A stretch of 13,289 nucleotides of DNA from Candidatus Kaiserbacteria bacterium (GTDB taxonomy: Bacteria > Patescibacteriota > Minisyncoccia > Phycocordibacterales > UBA2100). Under the pieces are notes generated by a model that worked only from the letters and a program-made list of their open reading frames with translations, was not told the DNA's origin and searched no databases. Below, piece after piece: positions 1 to 6,558 of this stretch (position 1 is its first letter; every line of letters begins with the position of its first letter). A program made the position numbers and the translations under genes. Location of the stretch: NCBI GenBank assembly GCA_019247335.1, contig JAFAPB010000021.1, positions 1-13,289 of the forward strand, in the 5' to 3' direction.

Positions 1-64
1 CAGTGCACTTCCGGCGAACGAAAAAGTGAATGCACCCGGAGCCGCAGTGCACTTCCCGCGAACG
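1..64. repeat. Two-copy direct repeat upstream of prfB
   Basis: A 20-bp word occurs at 1-20 and again at 45-64 with one mismatch (position 13 of the word). Each copy contains the 8-bp palindrome AGTGCACT. The 24-bp stretch between them holds a related, broken half (AGTGAATGCAC at 25-35). The first copy starts at base 1, so the array may continue to the left of the window. The second copy ends just before the -35 zone of the prfB promoter, so it could be an operator; that is inference only. Confidence 0.6.
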
Positions 65-92
65 ACCGATTCCAGCGACCGACAGCCAAAGG

Positions 93-98
93 TATACT
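93..98 (+). promoter_or_regulatory. -10 box of prfB, leaderless start predicted
   Basis: TATACT (5 of 6 against TATAAT) lies 7 nt before the prfB ATG, so the expected transcription start falls on or next to the A of the ATG. No Shine-Dalgarno sequence precedes the gene and no good TTGACA box is seen around 69-75. Confidence 0.55.
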
Positions 99-105
99 GC
101 GCGCA

Positions 106-993
106 ATGGATAAGACGCAGATCGAAGCGCGTATCGGCGAGATCGAAGCGGCGATGGGGAGCGTCGACTTTTGGAATGACAAGGACAAAGCGCAGTCGAC
201 CCTGAAGGAATACCAGGATCTGAAGGCGCGTCTCGCAGGCGGGACCGGCTACGACAAAAGCGACGCGCTCGTCTCTATCATCTCCGGCGCGGGGGGCGAT
301 GACGCCGAAGATTTCTCCCGCATCCTCTACGAGATGTACAAAAAATACGCCGCGTCCAAAGGCTGGGGCGTTTCCGAGCTTTCCGAGAATCGCAATTCGA
401 TGGGCGGCTATCGTAGCGTGTCATTCGAAGTGAAGGGAAGCAGCGCGTACGGCACGCTTCGTAAAGAAGCCGGCGTACACCGCCTTGTCCGTATGTCGCC
501 ATTCAATTCCGCCGGCAAACGTCAGACCTCCTTTTCGCTCGTCGAGGTATTGCCGAAGCTGCCTGATCAGGGAGAAATGCATATTCCGGAATCCGAACTT
601 GAGATATCCGTTGCGCGCTCGGGCGGGCCCGGCGGGCAGAACGTGAATAAACGCGATACCGCGGTCCGCATGACGCATACTCCCTCCGGGATCTCGGTGC
701 ATGTGACGAGCGAGCGCAGCCAGGCATCGAATCGCGAGAAAGCGCTTGAGCTCTTACGCGGCAAGCTCTTCAAGCTGCGGGAAGAGGCCGCGGAGCGGGA
801 GGCGCGCGGGCTCTCCACCGGCGCGACGACCAAAATAGAATGGGGAAGCCAGATCCGCTCGTATGTCCTCCACCCGTACCAGCTCGTGAAGGATCATCGC
901 ACCGATCACGAGCGGCGCGACGTCCAGAGCGTCTTGGACGGCGATATCCAATCCTTCATCGATGCGGAAAAGGGGTTGAGCGACGCGGCATAG
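106..993 (+). CDS. prfB: Peptide chain release factor 2 (short form)
   Basis: This class I release factor ends translation at UGA and UAA by triggering peptidyl-tRNA hydrolysis in the ribosome. The catalytic GGQ motif is at residues 176-178. The stop-codon recognition tripeptide is SPF (131-133), which marks RF2 rather than RF1 (PxT). The C-terminal part (GWGSQIRSYV, HPYQLVKDHRT) aligns well with bacterial RF2. At 295 aa it is about 70 shorter than usual RF2: most of helical domain 1 is missing, with only about 45 residues before the core. The ATG falls close to where other bacteria have the autoregulatory +1 frameshift (CTTTGAC), and no such site is present upstream. The gene itself ends in TAG, which RF2 does not read. 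A promoter-like TATACT box placed for leaderless transcription supports this start. Confidence 0.95.
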   Translation: MDKTQIEARIGEIEAAMGSVDFWNDKDKAQSTLKEYQDLKARLAGGTGYDKSDALVSIISGAGGDDAEDFSRILYEMYKKYAASKGWGVSELSENRNSMGGYRSVSFEVKGSSAYGTLRKEAGVHRLVRMSPFNSAGKRQTSFSLVEVLPKLPDQGEMHIPESELEISVARSGGPGGQNVNKRDTAVRMTHTPSGISVHVTSERSQASNREKALELLRGKLFKLREEAAEREARGLSTGATTKIEWGSQIRSYVLHPYQLVKDHRTDHERRDVQSVLDGDIQSFIDAEKGLSDAA

Positions 994-1003
994 GGCGTAT
1001 ACT
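976..1003 (+). promoter_or_regulatory. Promoter of ftsE inside the 3' end of prfB
   Basis: TTGAGC at 976-981 and TATACT at 998-1003 are separated by 16 nt, giving a predicted start near 1010. The -35 box and part of the spacer are read as the last codons of prfB. The same 10-nt block, TTGAGCGACG, recurs in front of pyrG. Confidence 0.55.
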
Positions 1004-1021
1004 GATAGCTCCCGTACGGAC

Positions 1022-1040
1022 GCGCGTTAATGAAACGCGC
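1022..1040 (+). promoter_or_regulatory. Hairpin in the ftsE leader
   Basis: GCGCGTT (1022-1028) and AACGCGC (1034-1040) form a perfect 7-bp stem around a 5-nt loop. The loop contains an ATG (1030-1032) that opens a 13-codon frame ending in TGA at 1069-1071. That stop overlaps the ftsE ATG (1068-1070) as ATGA. No U-run follows, so this is not a terminator. It may control translation of ftsE through coupling. Confidence 0.45.
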
Positions 1041-1067
1041 AATGCGAAGAAGGACATCACTCATTTC

Positions 1068-1751
1068 ATGATCTATTTCGAAAACGTGACTAAGATATAC
1101 AGCGACGGCGCGCCGCCGGCCGTCGCCGACATCACGCTCGGCATCGATCCGGGCGAGTTCGTTTCGATCGTCGGGCACTCGGGCGCCGGGAAGACGACGC
1201 TCCTTAAGATGCTGTTCGCCGAGGTATATCCGACCGAAGGGCAGGTATTCTTCGGTTCGCGCAATATCGCCGAGCTCTCCGACAAGGACCTCCTCAAGAT
1301 GCGCCGCAATATAGGCACGGTCTTCCAGGATTTCCGCCTCCTTCCGACGAAGAATGTGTATGAGAATATCGCGTTCGCGCTCGAGGTGGCCGGGAAAAGC
1401 GACGACGACATCCAGGCGGATGTGCCGCACGTGCTCGATCTCGTGGGGCTTGCCGACAAGATCTGGAACTTCCCGCATGAGCTCTCCGGCGGCGAGCAAC
1501 AGCGCGTCGCGATCGCGCGCGCGATCGTCAACCAGCCGGAAGTGCTGATCGCAGATGAGCCGACGGGGAATTTGGACCCGATCAACACGCACGACGTCGT
1601 TGAGATATTGAAAAAGGTCAACGATCTCGGCACGACGGTCCTTCTCACGACGCACAACAAGACCGTCGTCGACTCCGTCGGCCGCCGCGTGGTCACGATG
1701 GACCAAGGCAAGATCGTTCGCGACGACAAGCAAGGGAAATATGTCCTCTAA
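1068..1751 (+). CDS. ftsE: Cell division ATP-binding protein FtsE
   Basis: This is the ATPase of the FtsEX ABC complex, which sits at the division septum and controls peptidoglycan hydrolases across the membrane. The 227-aa protein has Walker A GHSGAGKT (36-43), the Q-loop Gln 87, the signature LSGGEQ (139-144), Walker B VLIADE (159-164) and the H-loop His 196. The stretch DEPTGNLDP is typical of the FtsE/LolD group, and the ftsX gene follows directly. The frame is open back to 840, but FtsE homology begins at MIYFENVTKIY, so ATG 1068 is chosen. A weak purine stretch, AAGGA at 1050-1054, is 13 nt away, too far for a strong ribosome site. A 13-codon ORF ends in ATGA overlap with the start, suggesting translational coupling. 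Confidence 0.95.
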   Translation: MIYFENVTKIYSDGAPPAVADITLGIDPGEFVSIVGHSGAGKTTLLKMLFAEVYPTEGQVFFGSRNIAELSDKDLLKMRRNIGTVFQDFRLLPTKNVYENIAFALEVAGKSDDDIQADVPHVLDLVGLADKIWNFPHELSGGEQQRVAIARAIVNQPEVLIADEPTGNLDPINTHDVVEILKKVNDLGTTVLLTTHNKTVVDSVGRRVVTMDQGKIVRDDKQGKYVL

Positions 1752-1760
1752 GGCAAAGTG

Positions 1761-1766
1761 TATTAT
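1761..1766 (+). promoter_or_regulatory. Possible -10 box of ftsX
   Basis: TATTAT (5 of 6) starts ten bases after the ftsE stop and ends 6 nt before the ftsX ATG at 1773, the spacing expected for a leaderless start. No matching -35 box is seen, so read-through from ftsE may matter more. Confidence 0.35.
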
Positions 1767-1772
1767 GGCTAT

Positions 1773-2702
1773 ATGAGCATGTGGGTAACAACAAAACGAG
1801 TCGCACGATACGGCGTCGCCGGATTCGTTCGCAACGGATTCGTTTCGCTTGCCGCGGTCGTCATTATGACGATCACGCTCTTCGTCGTCGCGCTCCTTTT
1901 AATTTCCGGCGCTGCGCTCAATTCCACCCTGAAGGCGCTCACCGATAAAGTCGACGTGACGGTCTACTTCACCACCAACGCGACGGAGCCCCAGATCCAG
2001 GATATCCAAAATCAGCTGAAAGCGTTGCCAGAGGTCGCGTCGGTAACCTATGTGAGTCCGGACGAGGCGCTCGCGACCTTCCGTGAGCGGCACAAGAACG
2101 ACCAGCTGACGATGCAGGCGCTCGATGAGCTCGGCACCAATCCTTTGGGTGCGGCGCTTGAGATCCGCGCAAAGGAGACGAGCCAGTACGAATCGATCGC
2201 AAAATATTTGAATACGCAGCAGAGCGCCGCGACCGGCTCCGGTGCCGTCATCGACAAGGTGAATTTCTACCAGAACAAGACCGCGATCGATCGCCTGACC
2301 ACCATCATCCAGTCCTCGCGGCGCCTCGGCATCGCGGTCGCGCTTGTCATGGCGCTCGCCTCGATCATCATCACCTTCAACACGATCCGGCTCGCGATCT
2401 ATACCTCGCGCGATGAGATCGGAGTCATGAATCTCGTCGGGGCAGGGCATTGGTACGTGCGCGGACCTTTTATGATCGCGGGCGTTCTCTACGGAGCAGT
2501 CGCCGCGATCGTCGTGCTCCTCCTGCTCTATCCAATTACGCTCTGGCTGGGGCCCGCCTCGGAGCGCTTTATGGGCACGTTCAACGTCTTTAACTACTTC
2601 ACGGGCGCATTTCCGCTGTTTTTCCTCGCCCTCATGGTCTCGGGGATCGCCCTCGGGGCGCTCTCAAGCTACCTCGCGGTCAGGCGATATTTGCACACCT
2701 AG
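1773..2702 (+). CDS. ftsX: Cell division protein FtsX
   Basis: This is the integral membrane partner of FtsE; the extracellular domain of FtsX binds and activates peptidoglycan hydrolases or their adaptors during division. The 309-aa protein has the expected layout: a short cytoplasmic N-terminus, TM1 about 24-49, an extracellular domain about 50-180 (DVTVYF, LPEVASVTYVSPDEAL), then TM2 about 185-207, TM3 about 232-258 and TM4 about 277-302. The conserved cytoplasmic loop EIGVMNLVGA (215-224) and the C-terminal LSSYLAVRRYL are typical. ATG 1773 is used because of the -10-like box in front of it; GTG 1758 and ATG 1779 are in-frame alternatives. No hydrolase partner (PcsB, EnvC or CwlO type) is encoded in the window. 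Confidence 0.93.
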   Translation: MSMWVTTKRVARYGVAGFVRNGFVSLAAVVIMTITLFVVALLLISGAALNSTLKALTDKVDVTVYFTTNATEPQIQDIQNQLKALPEVASVTYVSPDEALATFRERHKNDQLTMQALDELGTNPLGAALEIRAKETSQYESIAKYLNTQQSAATGSGAVIDKVNFYQNKTAIDRLTTIIQSSRRLGIAVALVMALASIIITFNTIRLAIYTSRDEIGVMNLVGAGHWYVRGPFMIAGVLYGAVAAIVVLLLLYPITLWLGPASERFMGTFNVFNYFTGAFPLFFLALMVSGIALGALSSYLAVRRYLHT

Positions 2703-2710
2703 GCTGCCTC

Positions 2711-2737
2711 TTGAGCGACGGCGCGATGTGATACAGT
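2711..2737 (+). promoter_or_regulatory. Extended -10 promoter of pyrG
   Basis: TTGAGC (2711-2716) is followed after 15 nt by TACAGT (2732-2737), which has an upstream TG plus one base (2729-2731), giving an extended -10. The predicted start is near 2744, so the pyrG leader would be about 4 nt. The block TTGAGCGACG is identical to the ftsE promoter. Confidence 0.5.
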
Positions 2738-2747
2738 GGGTATCGAT

Positions 2748-4391
2748 ATGAGCGCGCGCGCGGGCCACAAGTATATTTTTGTCGTTGGCGGCGTCATGTC
2801 CGGCGTCGGCAAGGGCATCGCGACGGCATCGATCGGGAAAATTCTCGCGGCGCGCGGCCTCTCCGTCAATCTGATGAAAATTGACCCGTATCTCAACGTG
2901 GATGCGGGCACCATGAACCCGACCGAGCACGGGGAAGTGTTCGTACTGGATTCCGGACTCGAAACGGACCAGGACATGGGCAACTACGAACGCTTCCTGG
3001 GTCGCGATCTCGGCCCGGAGGACTACATGACGAGCGGCATGGTGTATCGCTCGGTCATCGAGCGCGAGCGCAACTTAGGCTACGAAGGCAAGTTCGTGGA
3101 AGCGATCCCGCACGTGCGCGATGAGATCATCACACGCATCAAGCGCGCGGCCGATATCGGCGACACGCAGGTCACGGTCGTCGAGATCGGCGGCACGATC
3201 GGCGATTTCCAGAACGCGCTTTTTATCGAGGCCGCGCGCGTCATCAAGATGAAAAATCCGGCCGATGTGCTGTTCGTCATGGTCTCGTACCTGCCGGTCC
3301 CGGGAACGATCGGTGAGATGAAAACGCGCCCGACCCAGCACGCGATCCGCGAATTGAATTCCTACGGCGTACAGGCCGACATCATCGTCGCACGCTCCAC
3401 GCATCCGCTTGATCAGAAGCGCAAGGAAAAGCTCGCGATCTGGTGCAACGTCGAGTCTGATCACATCGTCTCCGCGCCGGATGTCGATTCGATCTATGAC
3501 GTGCCGCTCAATTTCGAGCGCGACAAACTCTCCGAGACTATCCTCCGCGCGCTTCACCTGGAGGTGCCTGGCGAATCCGACTTCGGAGAGTGGAAAGATT
3601 TTGCGAAAAAGATGCACGGGGGGGCTCGCGAGGTGAAGATCGGCATTGTCGGCAAGTATTTCGATACGGGCGATTTCGTCCTCTCCGATGCCTACCTTTC
3701 TGTTATCGAGGCGATCAAGTTCTCCGCAGCACATCTCGGGGCGAAAGCGAAGATCGACTGGCTCAACGCCAAGCACTACCAGCAAGATCCTGAAAAGGTG
3801 AAAGAGCTTGGCGATTACGACGGCGTGCTCGTGCCGGGCGGCTTCGGCGAAACGGGGATCGAGGGCAAGATCCTCGCGATCCAATTCGCGCGCGAGAACA
3901 AGATCCCGTATTTCGGCCTCTGCTACGGCATGCAGCTGATGACGGTCGAGTACGCGCGCAATGTCGTCGGCCTCAAGGATGCGAATACGACGGAGATCAA
4001 CGAGAACACGCCGCATCCGATCATCGCGATCCTGCCCGAGCAGATCGAAAAATTGAAGAACAAGAACTATGGTGGATCGATGCGCCTCGGCGCATATCCC
4101 TGCCTTCTCACCGACGGCACGATCGCGCGTGATGCGTACGGCGAGGTGGAGGTCTCCGAGCGTCACCGTCATCGCTATGAGGTGAATCCCGATTACATCG
4201 CACAGCTCGAGGGCGCAGGGCTCGTATTCTCGGGCAAGTCGCCCGACGGCCACCTCATGGAAATAGCGGAACTGCCGCGCTCGGTGCACCCGTTCATGCT
4301 CGGTACGCAGGCGCACCCGGAATTGAAGGCGCGCCCGCTCACGCCGCATCCTCTTTTTACCGCATTCATCAAAGCAGCGATGGAAAAGTAG
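2748..4391 (+). CDS. pyrG: CTP synthase (glutamine-hydrolysing)
   Basis: The enzyme makes CTP from UTP, ATP and glutamine, the last step of de novo pyrimidine nucleotide synthesis. The 547-aa protein has the usual two domains. The N-terminal amidoligase carries the P-loop region GGVMSGVGKG (about 14-23), KIDPYLNVDAGTMNP and HGEVFV, and GGTIGD. The C-terminal class I glutamine amidotransferase has the nucleophile Cys 392 in FGLCYGMQ and the His 523/Glu 525 pair in QAHPELKARP. Length matches the family. Some otherwise strict positions are changed (GDFQN instead of GDIES, ETDQDMGNYERF instead of ETDLDLGHYERF), marking a divergent lineage. GTG 2736 is an in-frame alternative but lies inside the predicted -10 box, so ATG 2748 is preferred. 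The next gene starts one base after the stop. Confidence 0.96.
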   Translation: MSARAGHKYIFVVGGVMSGVGKGIATASIGKILAARGLSVNLMKIDPYLNVDAGTMNPTEHGEVFVLDSGLETDQDMGNYERFLGRDLGPEDYMTSGMVYRSVIERERNLGYEGKFVEAIPHVRDEIITRIKRAADIGDTQVTVVEIGGTIGDFQNALFIEAARVIKMKNPADVLFVMVSYLPVPGTIGEMKTRPTQHAIRELNSYGVQADIIVARSTHPLDQKRKEKLAIWCNVESDHIVSAPDVDSIYDVPLNFERDKLSETILRALHLEVPGESDFGEWKDFAKKMHGGAREVKIGIVGKYFDTGDFVLSDAYLSVIEAIKFSAAHLGAKAKIDWLNAKHYQQDPEKVKELGDYDGVLVPGGFGETGIEGKILAIQFARENKIPYFGLCYGMQLMTVEYARNVVGLKDANTTEINENTPHPIIAILPEQIEKLKNKNYGGSMRLGAYPCLLTDGTIARDAYGEVEVSERHRHRYEVNPDYIAQLEGAGLVFSGKSPDGHLMEIAELPRSVHPFMLGTQAHPELKARPLTPHPLFTAFIKAAMEK

Positions 4392-4392
4392 C

Positions 4393-5139
4393 ATGACGGC
4401 GCTAAAGCTGGTCTCTGTCAACGTTGAACGCTCAAAGCATCTCGATCGCGTCTTGCCATTCATCGAGCGCGAAACGCCGGACGTGCTCTGTGTCCAAGAA
4501 TTGCAGAATACGGACGTCGAACGTTTCGCGCAGGCTGCGACCTCGAAAGGACATATCTTCGTACCCATGACGCGCGAACGCGAGGGCGCCGCGTTCTCGA
4601 TCCACGGCCTAGGAATGTTTTCCCGCCATGAGCTCACGAATATCAACGAGCGGTACTACACCGACAAAGCGGCGACGATACCCGAATCGGATTCAAGCGA
4701 CCCGGACACCTATACCAGCCAGTTCCGCCTCGCGCTCCTCGCCGACGTAACTACTGGCGGCACGAGGCATCGCATCGCGACGACTCACTTCACCTGGTCG
4801 CCACGCGGGCAGGCGACCGATCTGCAAAAAAAGGATATGCGGGCGCTTCTCGCGCTTCTCCAAGAAGAAGATCTCGTTTTGTGCGGGGATTTCAATGCGC
4901 CGCGCGGCGGCGAGATATTCGCGATGCTCACGCAACGCTTCAAAGACAACATACCGCCGCAATACGTGACGAGCCTCGATCTTGACCTGCATCGAGCGGG
5001 CAAAACTCGACCGCATGAGCTCAAAGACAAGATGGTGGACGGGCTTTTCTCGACGCCCGGCTATGAGATCCGTGATGCGCGGCTGGAATTTGGGGTCTCG
5101 GACCACGCCGCTATCGTCGCGACAATTATGAAGAAATAG
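4393..5139 (+). CDS. Endonuclease/exonuclease/phosphatase family protein
   Basis: This is a 248-aa member of the metal-dependent EEP fold (DNase I, AP endonuclease, sphingomyelinase and inositol phosphatase relatives). The signature residues can be followed in order: Asn 10 (SVNV), metal-binding Glu 36 (CVQELQ), His 132 (ATTHFTW), Asp 166 and Asn 168 (CGDFNAP), Asp 216 (VDGLF) and the terminal Asp 237-His 238 (VSDHAAI). The set appears complete, so an active phosphodiesterase or phosphatase is likely, but the substrate cannot be told from sequence. There is no signal peptide, so it should be cytoplasmic. It starts one base after the pyrG stop without a Shine-Dalgarno sequence, so it is probably co-transcribed and coupled with pyrG. 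It could act in DNA repair or nucleotide turnover; that is inference. Confidence 0.85.
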   Translation: MTALKLVSVNVERSKHLDRVLPFIERETPDVLCVQELQNTDVERFAQAATSKGHIFVPMTREREGAAFSIHGLGMFSRHELTNINERYYTDKAATIPESDSSDPDTYTSQFRLALLADVTTGGTRHRIATTHFTWSPRGQATDLQKKDMRALLALLQEEDLVLCGDFNAPRGGEIFAMLTQRFKDNIPPQYVTSLDLDLHRAGKTRPHELKDKMVDGLFSTPGYEIRDARLEFGVSDHAAIVATIMKK

Positions 5140-5151
5140 GTGCATAACTCC

Positions 5152-5179
5152 TTGACCGTAAGCGGGACAGGAGTAGCGT
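5152..5179 (+). promoter_or_regulatory. Weak promoter candidate before the small orphan gene
   Basis: TTGACC (5152-5157; 5 of 6) is followed after 16 nt by TAGCGT (5174-5179; 3 of 6). If used, it gives a leader of about 40 nt. That leader contains a small GGGC/GCCC hairpin around A5 near 5194-5206 and then the strong ribosome site. Confidence 0.3.
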
Positions 5180-5215
5180 TAAAGGAGCGAAACGGGCAAA
5201 AAGCCCCATACCCCC

Positions 5216-5224
5216 GAGGAGGTG
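5216..5224 (+). promoter_or_regulatory. Full Shine-Dalgarno sequence
   Basis: GAGGAGGTG is a near-perfect complement to the usual 16S rRNA 3' end and lies 3 nt before ATG 5228 (core AGGAGG spacing 5 nt). It fixes ATG 5228 over GTG 5222, which overlaps it. It is the only ribosome site of this strength in the window. Confidence 0.7.
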
Positions 5225-5227
5225 CCG

Positions 5228-5491
5228 ATGCAAATCGGTAGCGCTACAATCCCGACTGTCGATCTGGGTAACGGCTTTCATGCGGCATGGGCCTTCGATG
5301 ACGTCCCCGGCTGGCGCCGGATCGTCTACGACGTTGACGCTTGGCACGACGACGGCGATATCACGCCGCGCGACGCGCAGGCGATCATGGCGGCCTATCA
5401 CGTCGAGCCGAACGCACTGAAGCTGACGGATGTGCGGTCGATCTCGCCCAAGCGGCTCATGGATATGGGCAGCGTACAGCAGGTCGCCTAG
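5228..5491 (+). CDS. Small hypothetical protein, strong SD
   Basis: I do not recognise this 87-aa protein. It has no signal peptide or membrane segment. It is acidic in its middle (DVDAWHDDGDITPRD, about 35-49), rich in aromatic residues (WAFDDVPGWRRIVYDV) and ends in a more basic helix-like part (SISPKRLMDM). The first half looks beta-rich and residues about 46-80 helical. The gene is supported by the textbook ribosome site and by sitting between two real genes with no overlap. Its leucine codons are mostly CTG while the neighbours favour CTC and CTT, and its translation signal differs from all others here. Both fit acquisition from elsewhere or strong expression of a small abundant protein. 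Confidence 0.65.
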   Translation: MQIGSATIPTVDLGNGFHAAWAFDDVPGWRRIVYDVDAWHDDGDITPRDAQAIMAAYHVEPNALKLTDVRSISPKRLMDMGSVQQVA

Positions 5492-5572
5492 ATGGCGACG
5501 AATAAAGCGAACGAAGGGGGCGGCGCATGGTCGCCCCATTTGCTGCGCTTCCCAAAGCAGGCGATTCTATTC

Positions 5573-5578
5573 TATTGT
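5573..5578 (+). promoter_or_regulatory. Possible -10 box of the CapA-family gene
   Basis: TATTGT (4 of 6) ends 6 nt before ATG 5585, the same spacing as at ftsX and at the gene starting at 10148. An alternative, TATTCT, is at 5568-5573. No -35 box is clear. Confidence 0.35.
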
Positions 5579-5584
5579 TACGTC

Positions 5585-6514
5585 ATGCACACGATCGCGA
5601 CGTTGCTGTCTGCGCTCATGCTGTTCGTCGGCGGCATCGCCGATTCCTTCGCCCGTACGGCCGATTTCATCGCCGCACCGCTTAGCCCGCCGGAACATCG
5701 CGAGGCGACCATCATATTCGGCGGCGACATGATGTTCGACCGCTCGATTCGCGTCGCGGCCGAGCAGAACGGCGGCGACTATCTTTTCTCATGCCTCGAT
5801 CCGGTCTTAAAGAGTGCGGACCTTGTGATCGCAAATCTTGAAGGCCCCATTACGGATCACGCGTCAGTGAGTGTGGGCTCGGCGGTCGGCGCGTCGGATA
5901 ATTTCACCTTCACGTTCCCGACGTCGACTGCGCCGCTCCTTCTTGCGCACAACATCCGTATCGTCAATCTCGGCAATAACCACATTACGAATTTCCGCGA
6001 TTCGGGCGTCGAATCCACGGTGCAGTACCTTGCCGGCTCCGGCGTCGGCTTTTTCGGCGACCCGATCGCACAGCGTGTCGCGACAACGACCGTGAACGGC
6101 ATTCGCCTCGCTTTTATCAACTACAACCAATTCTCGCAAAGCTCGACTGCCGCAAAAACGATCGAGCAAATTGCCGCCGCGCGGGACGCCGGATATCTTC
6201 CGATCGTGTATACGCACTGGGGCGAGGAATACAAGCCCGCGACCGATTCCGAAAAGTCGCTCGCGCATCGATTCGTCGACGCCGGTGCGGAGATGGTGAT
6301 CGGCTCGCATCCGCATGTCGTGCAAGAGCATGAGGACTACCGCGGCAAATACATCTACTACTCGCTCGGCAACCTGATCTTCGATCAGTATTGGGACGAT
6401 GCGGTCACACACGGGCTGCTTCTGACGGTCATCGTCGACGGCAGCGGGGTCAAAGGCGTCGCGGAACGGGGCGTCGAGCTTGAGCGGGACCGCCGCACGT
6501 GTCCTCTTGAGTAA
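5585..6514 (+). CDS. CapA-family (poly-gamma-glutamate type) secreted protein
   Basis: The protein belongs to the CapA/PgsA-like group with a calcineurin-like metallophosphatase fold. It carries FGGDMMFDR (45-53), IANLEGP (82-88), NLGNNH (128-133), THWGEEY (210-216) and IGSHPHVVQ (239-247), all the usual metal- and phosphate-site motifs, plus YSLGNLIFDQ near the C-terminus. The 309 aa from ATG 5585 begin with a hydrophobic stretch (about 3-19) that would serve as a signal peptide or anchor, so the domain is extracellular. The frame is open upstream to an ATG at 5492 directly after the previous stop. However, the -10-like box and the signal peptide both favour 5585. In bacilli CapA/PgsA takes part in poly-gamma-glutamate export. 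No PgsB or PgsC is encoded here, so the role in this organism is open (perhaps envelope or capsule processing). Confidence 0.88.
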   Translation: MHTIATLLSALMLFVGGIADSFARTADFIAAPLSPPEHREATIIFGGDMMFDRSIRVAAEQNGGDYLFSCLDPVLKSADLVIANLEGPITDHASVSVGSAVGASDNFTFTFPTSTAPLLLAHNIRIVNLGNNHITNFRDSGVESTVQYLAGSGVGFFGDPIAQRVATTTVNGIRLAFINYNQFSQSSTAAKTIEQIAAARDAGYLPIVYTHWGEEYKPATDSEKSLAHRFVDAGAEMVIGSHPHVVQEHEDYRGKYIYYSLGNLIFDQYWDDAVTHGLLLTVIVDGSGVKGVAERGVELERDRRTCPLE

Positions 6515-6520
6515 TCCTCA

Positions 6521-6548
6521 TTGAAATTTCAACGCGAGCGCGTATCAT
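6521..6548 (+). promoter_or_regulatory. Promoter of the small membrane protein gene
   Basis: TTGAAA (6521-6526; 5 of 6) and TATCAT (6543-6548; 5 of 6) are 16 nt apart, the best-formed promoter in the window. The predicted start is near 6555. ATG 6547 lies inside the -10 box, so translation should begin at ATG 6559 with a leader of only a few bases. Confidence 0.65.
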
Positions 6549-6558
6549 GCGCGGCATC

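Noticed and set aside
1..64. CRISPR array
   Set aside because: Only two 20-bp copies are visible with a 24-bp spacer, the repeat is short, and no cas gene is nearby.
840..1067. N-terminal extension of ftsE back to 840
   Set aside because: The extra residues overlap the conserved end of prfB and show no similarity to FtsE. The ftsE promoter and leader lie inside this stretch.
1508..1530. GCGATCGC-like palindromes (HIP1-like repeats)
   Set aside because: They occur inside coding sequence wherever Ala-Ile-Ala type codons (GCG ATC GCG) meet, so codon use explains them.
906..1733. 275-codon open frame on the - strand
   Set aside because: It lies opposite ftsE and the end of prfB, both of which have clear family motifs. 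The antisense translation is Arg/Asp-rich with no recognisable domain, as expected from GC-rich codon bias.
3075..4646. 523-codon open frame on the - strand
   Set aside because: It is antisense to pyrG and the EEP gene, both certain. Its composition (Arg, Asp, Leu, Val-rich) is the usual shadow of GC-rich coding DNA and no motif is visible.
5140..5227. Small RNA or tRNA in the gap after the EEP gene
   Set aside because: No cloverleaf or terminator can be drawn. Only a 4-bp GGGC/GCCC hairpin around A5 is visible, which is too weak to call an RNA.
5492..5584. Earlier ATG (5492) for the CapA-family gene
   Set aside because: The added 31 residues are not signal-like and would bury the signal peptide. 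The -10-like box at 5573-5578 predicts transcription starting at ATG 5585.
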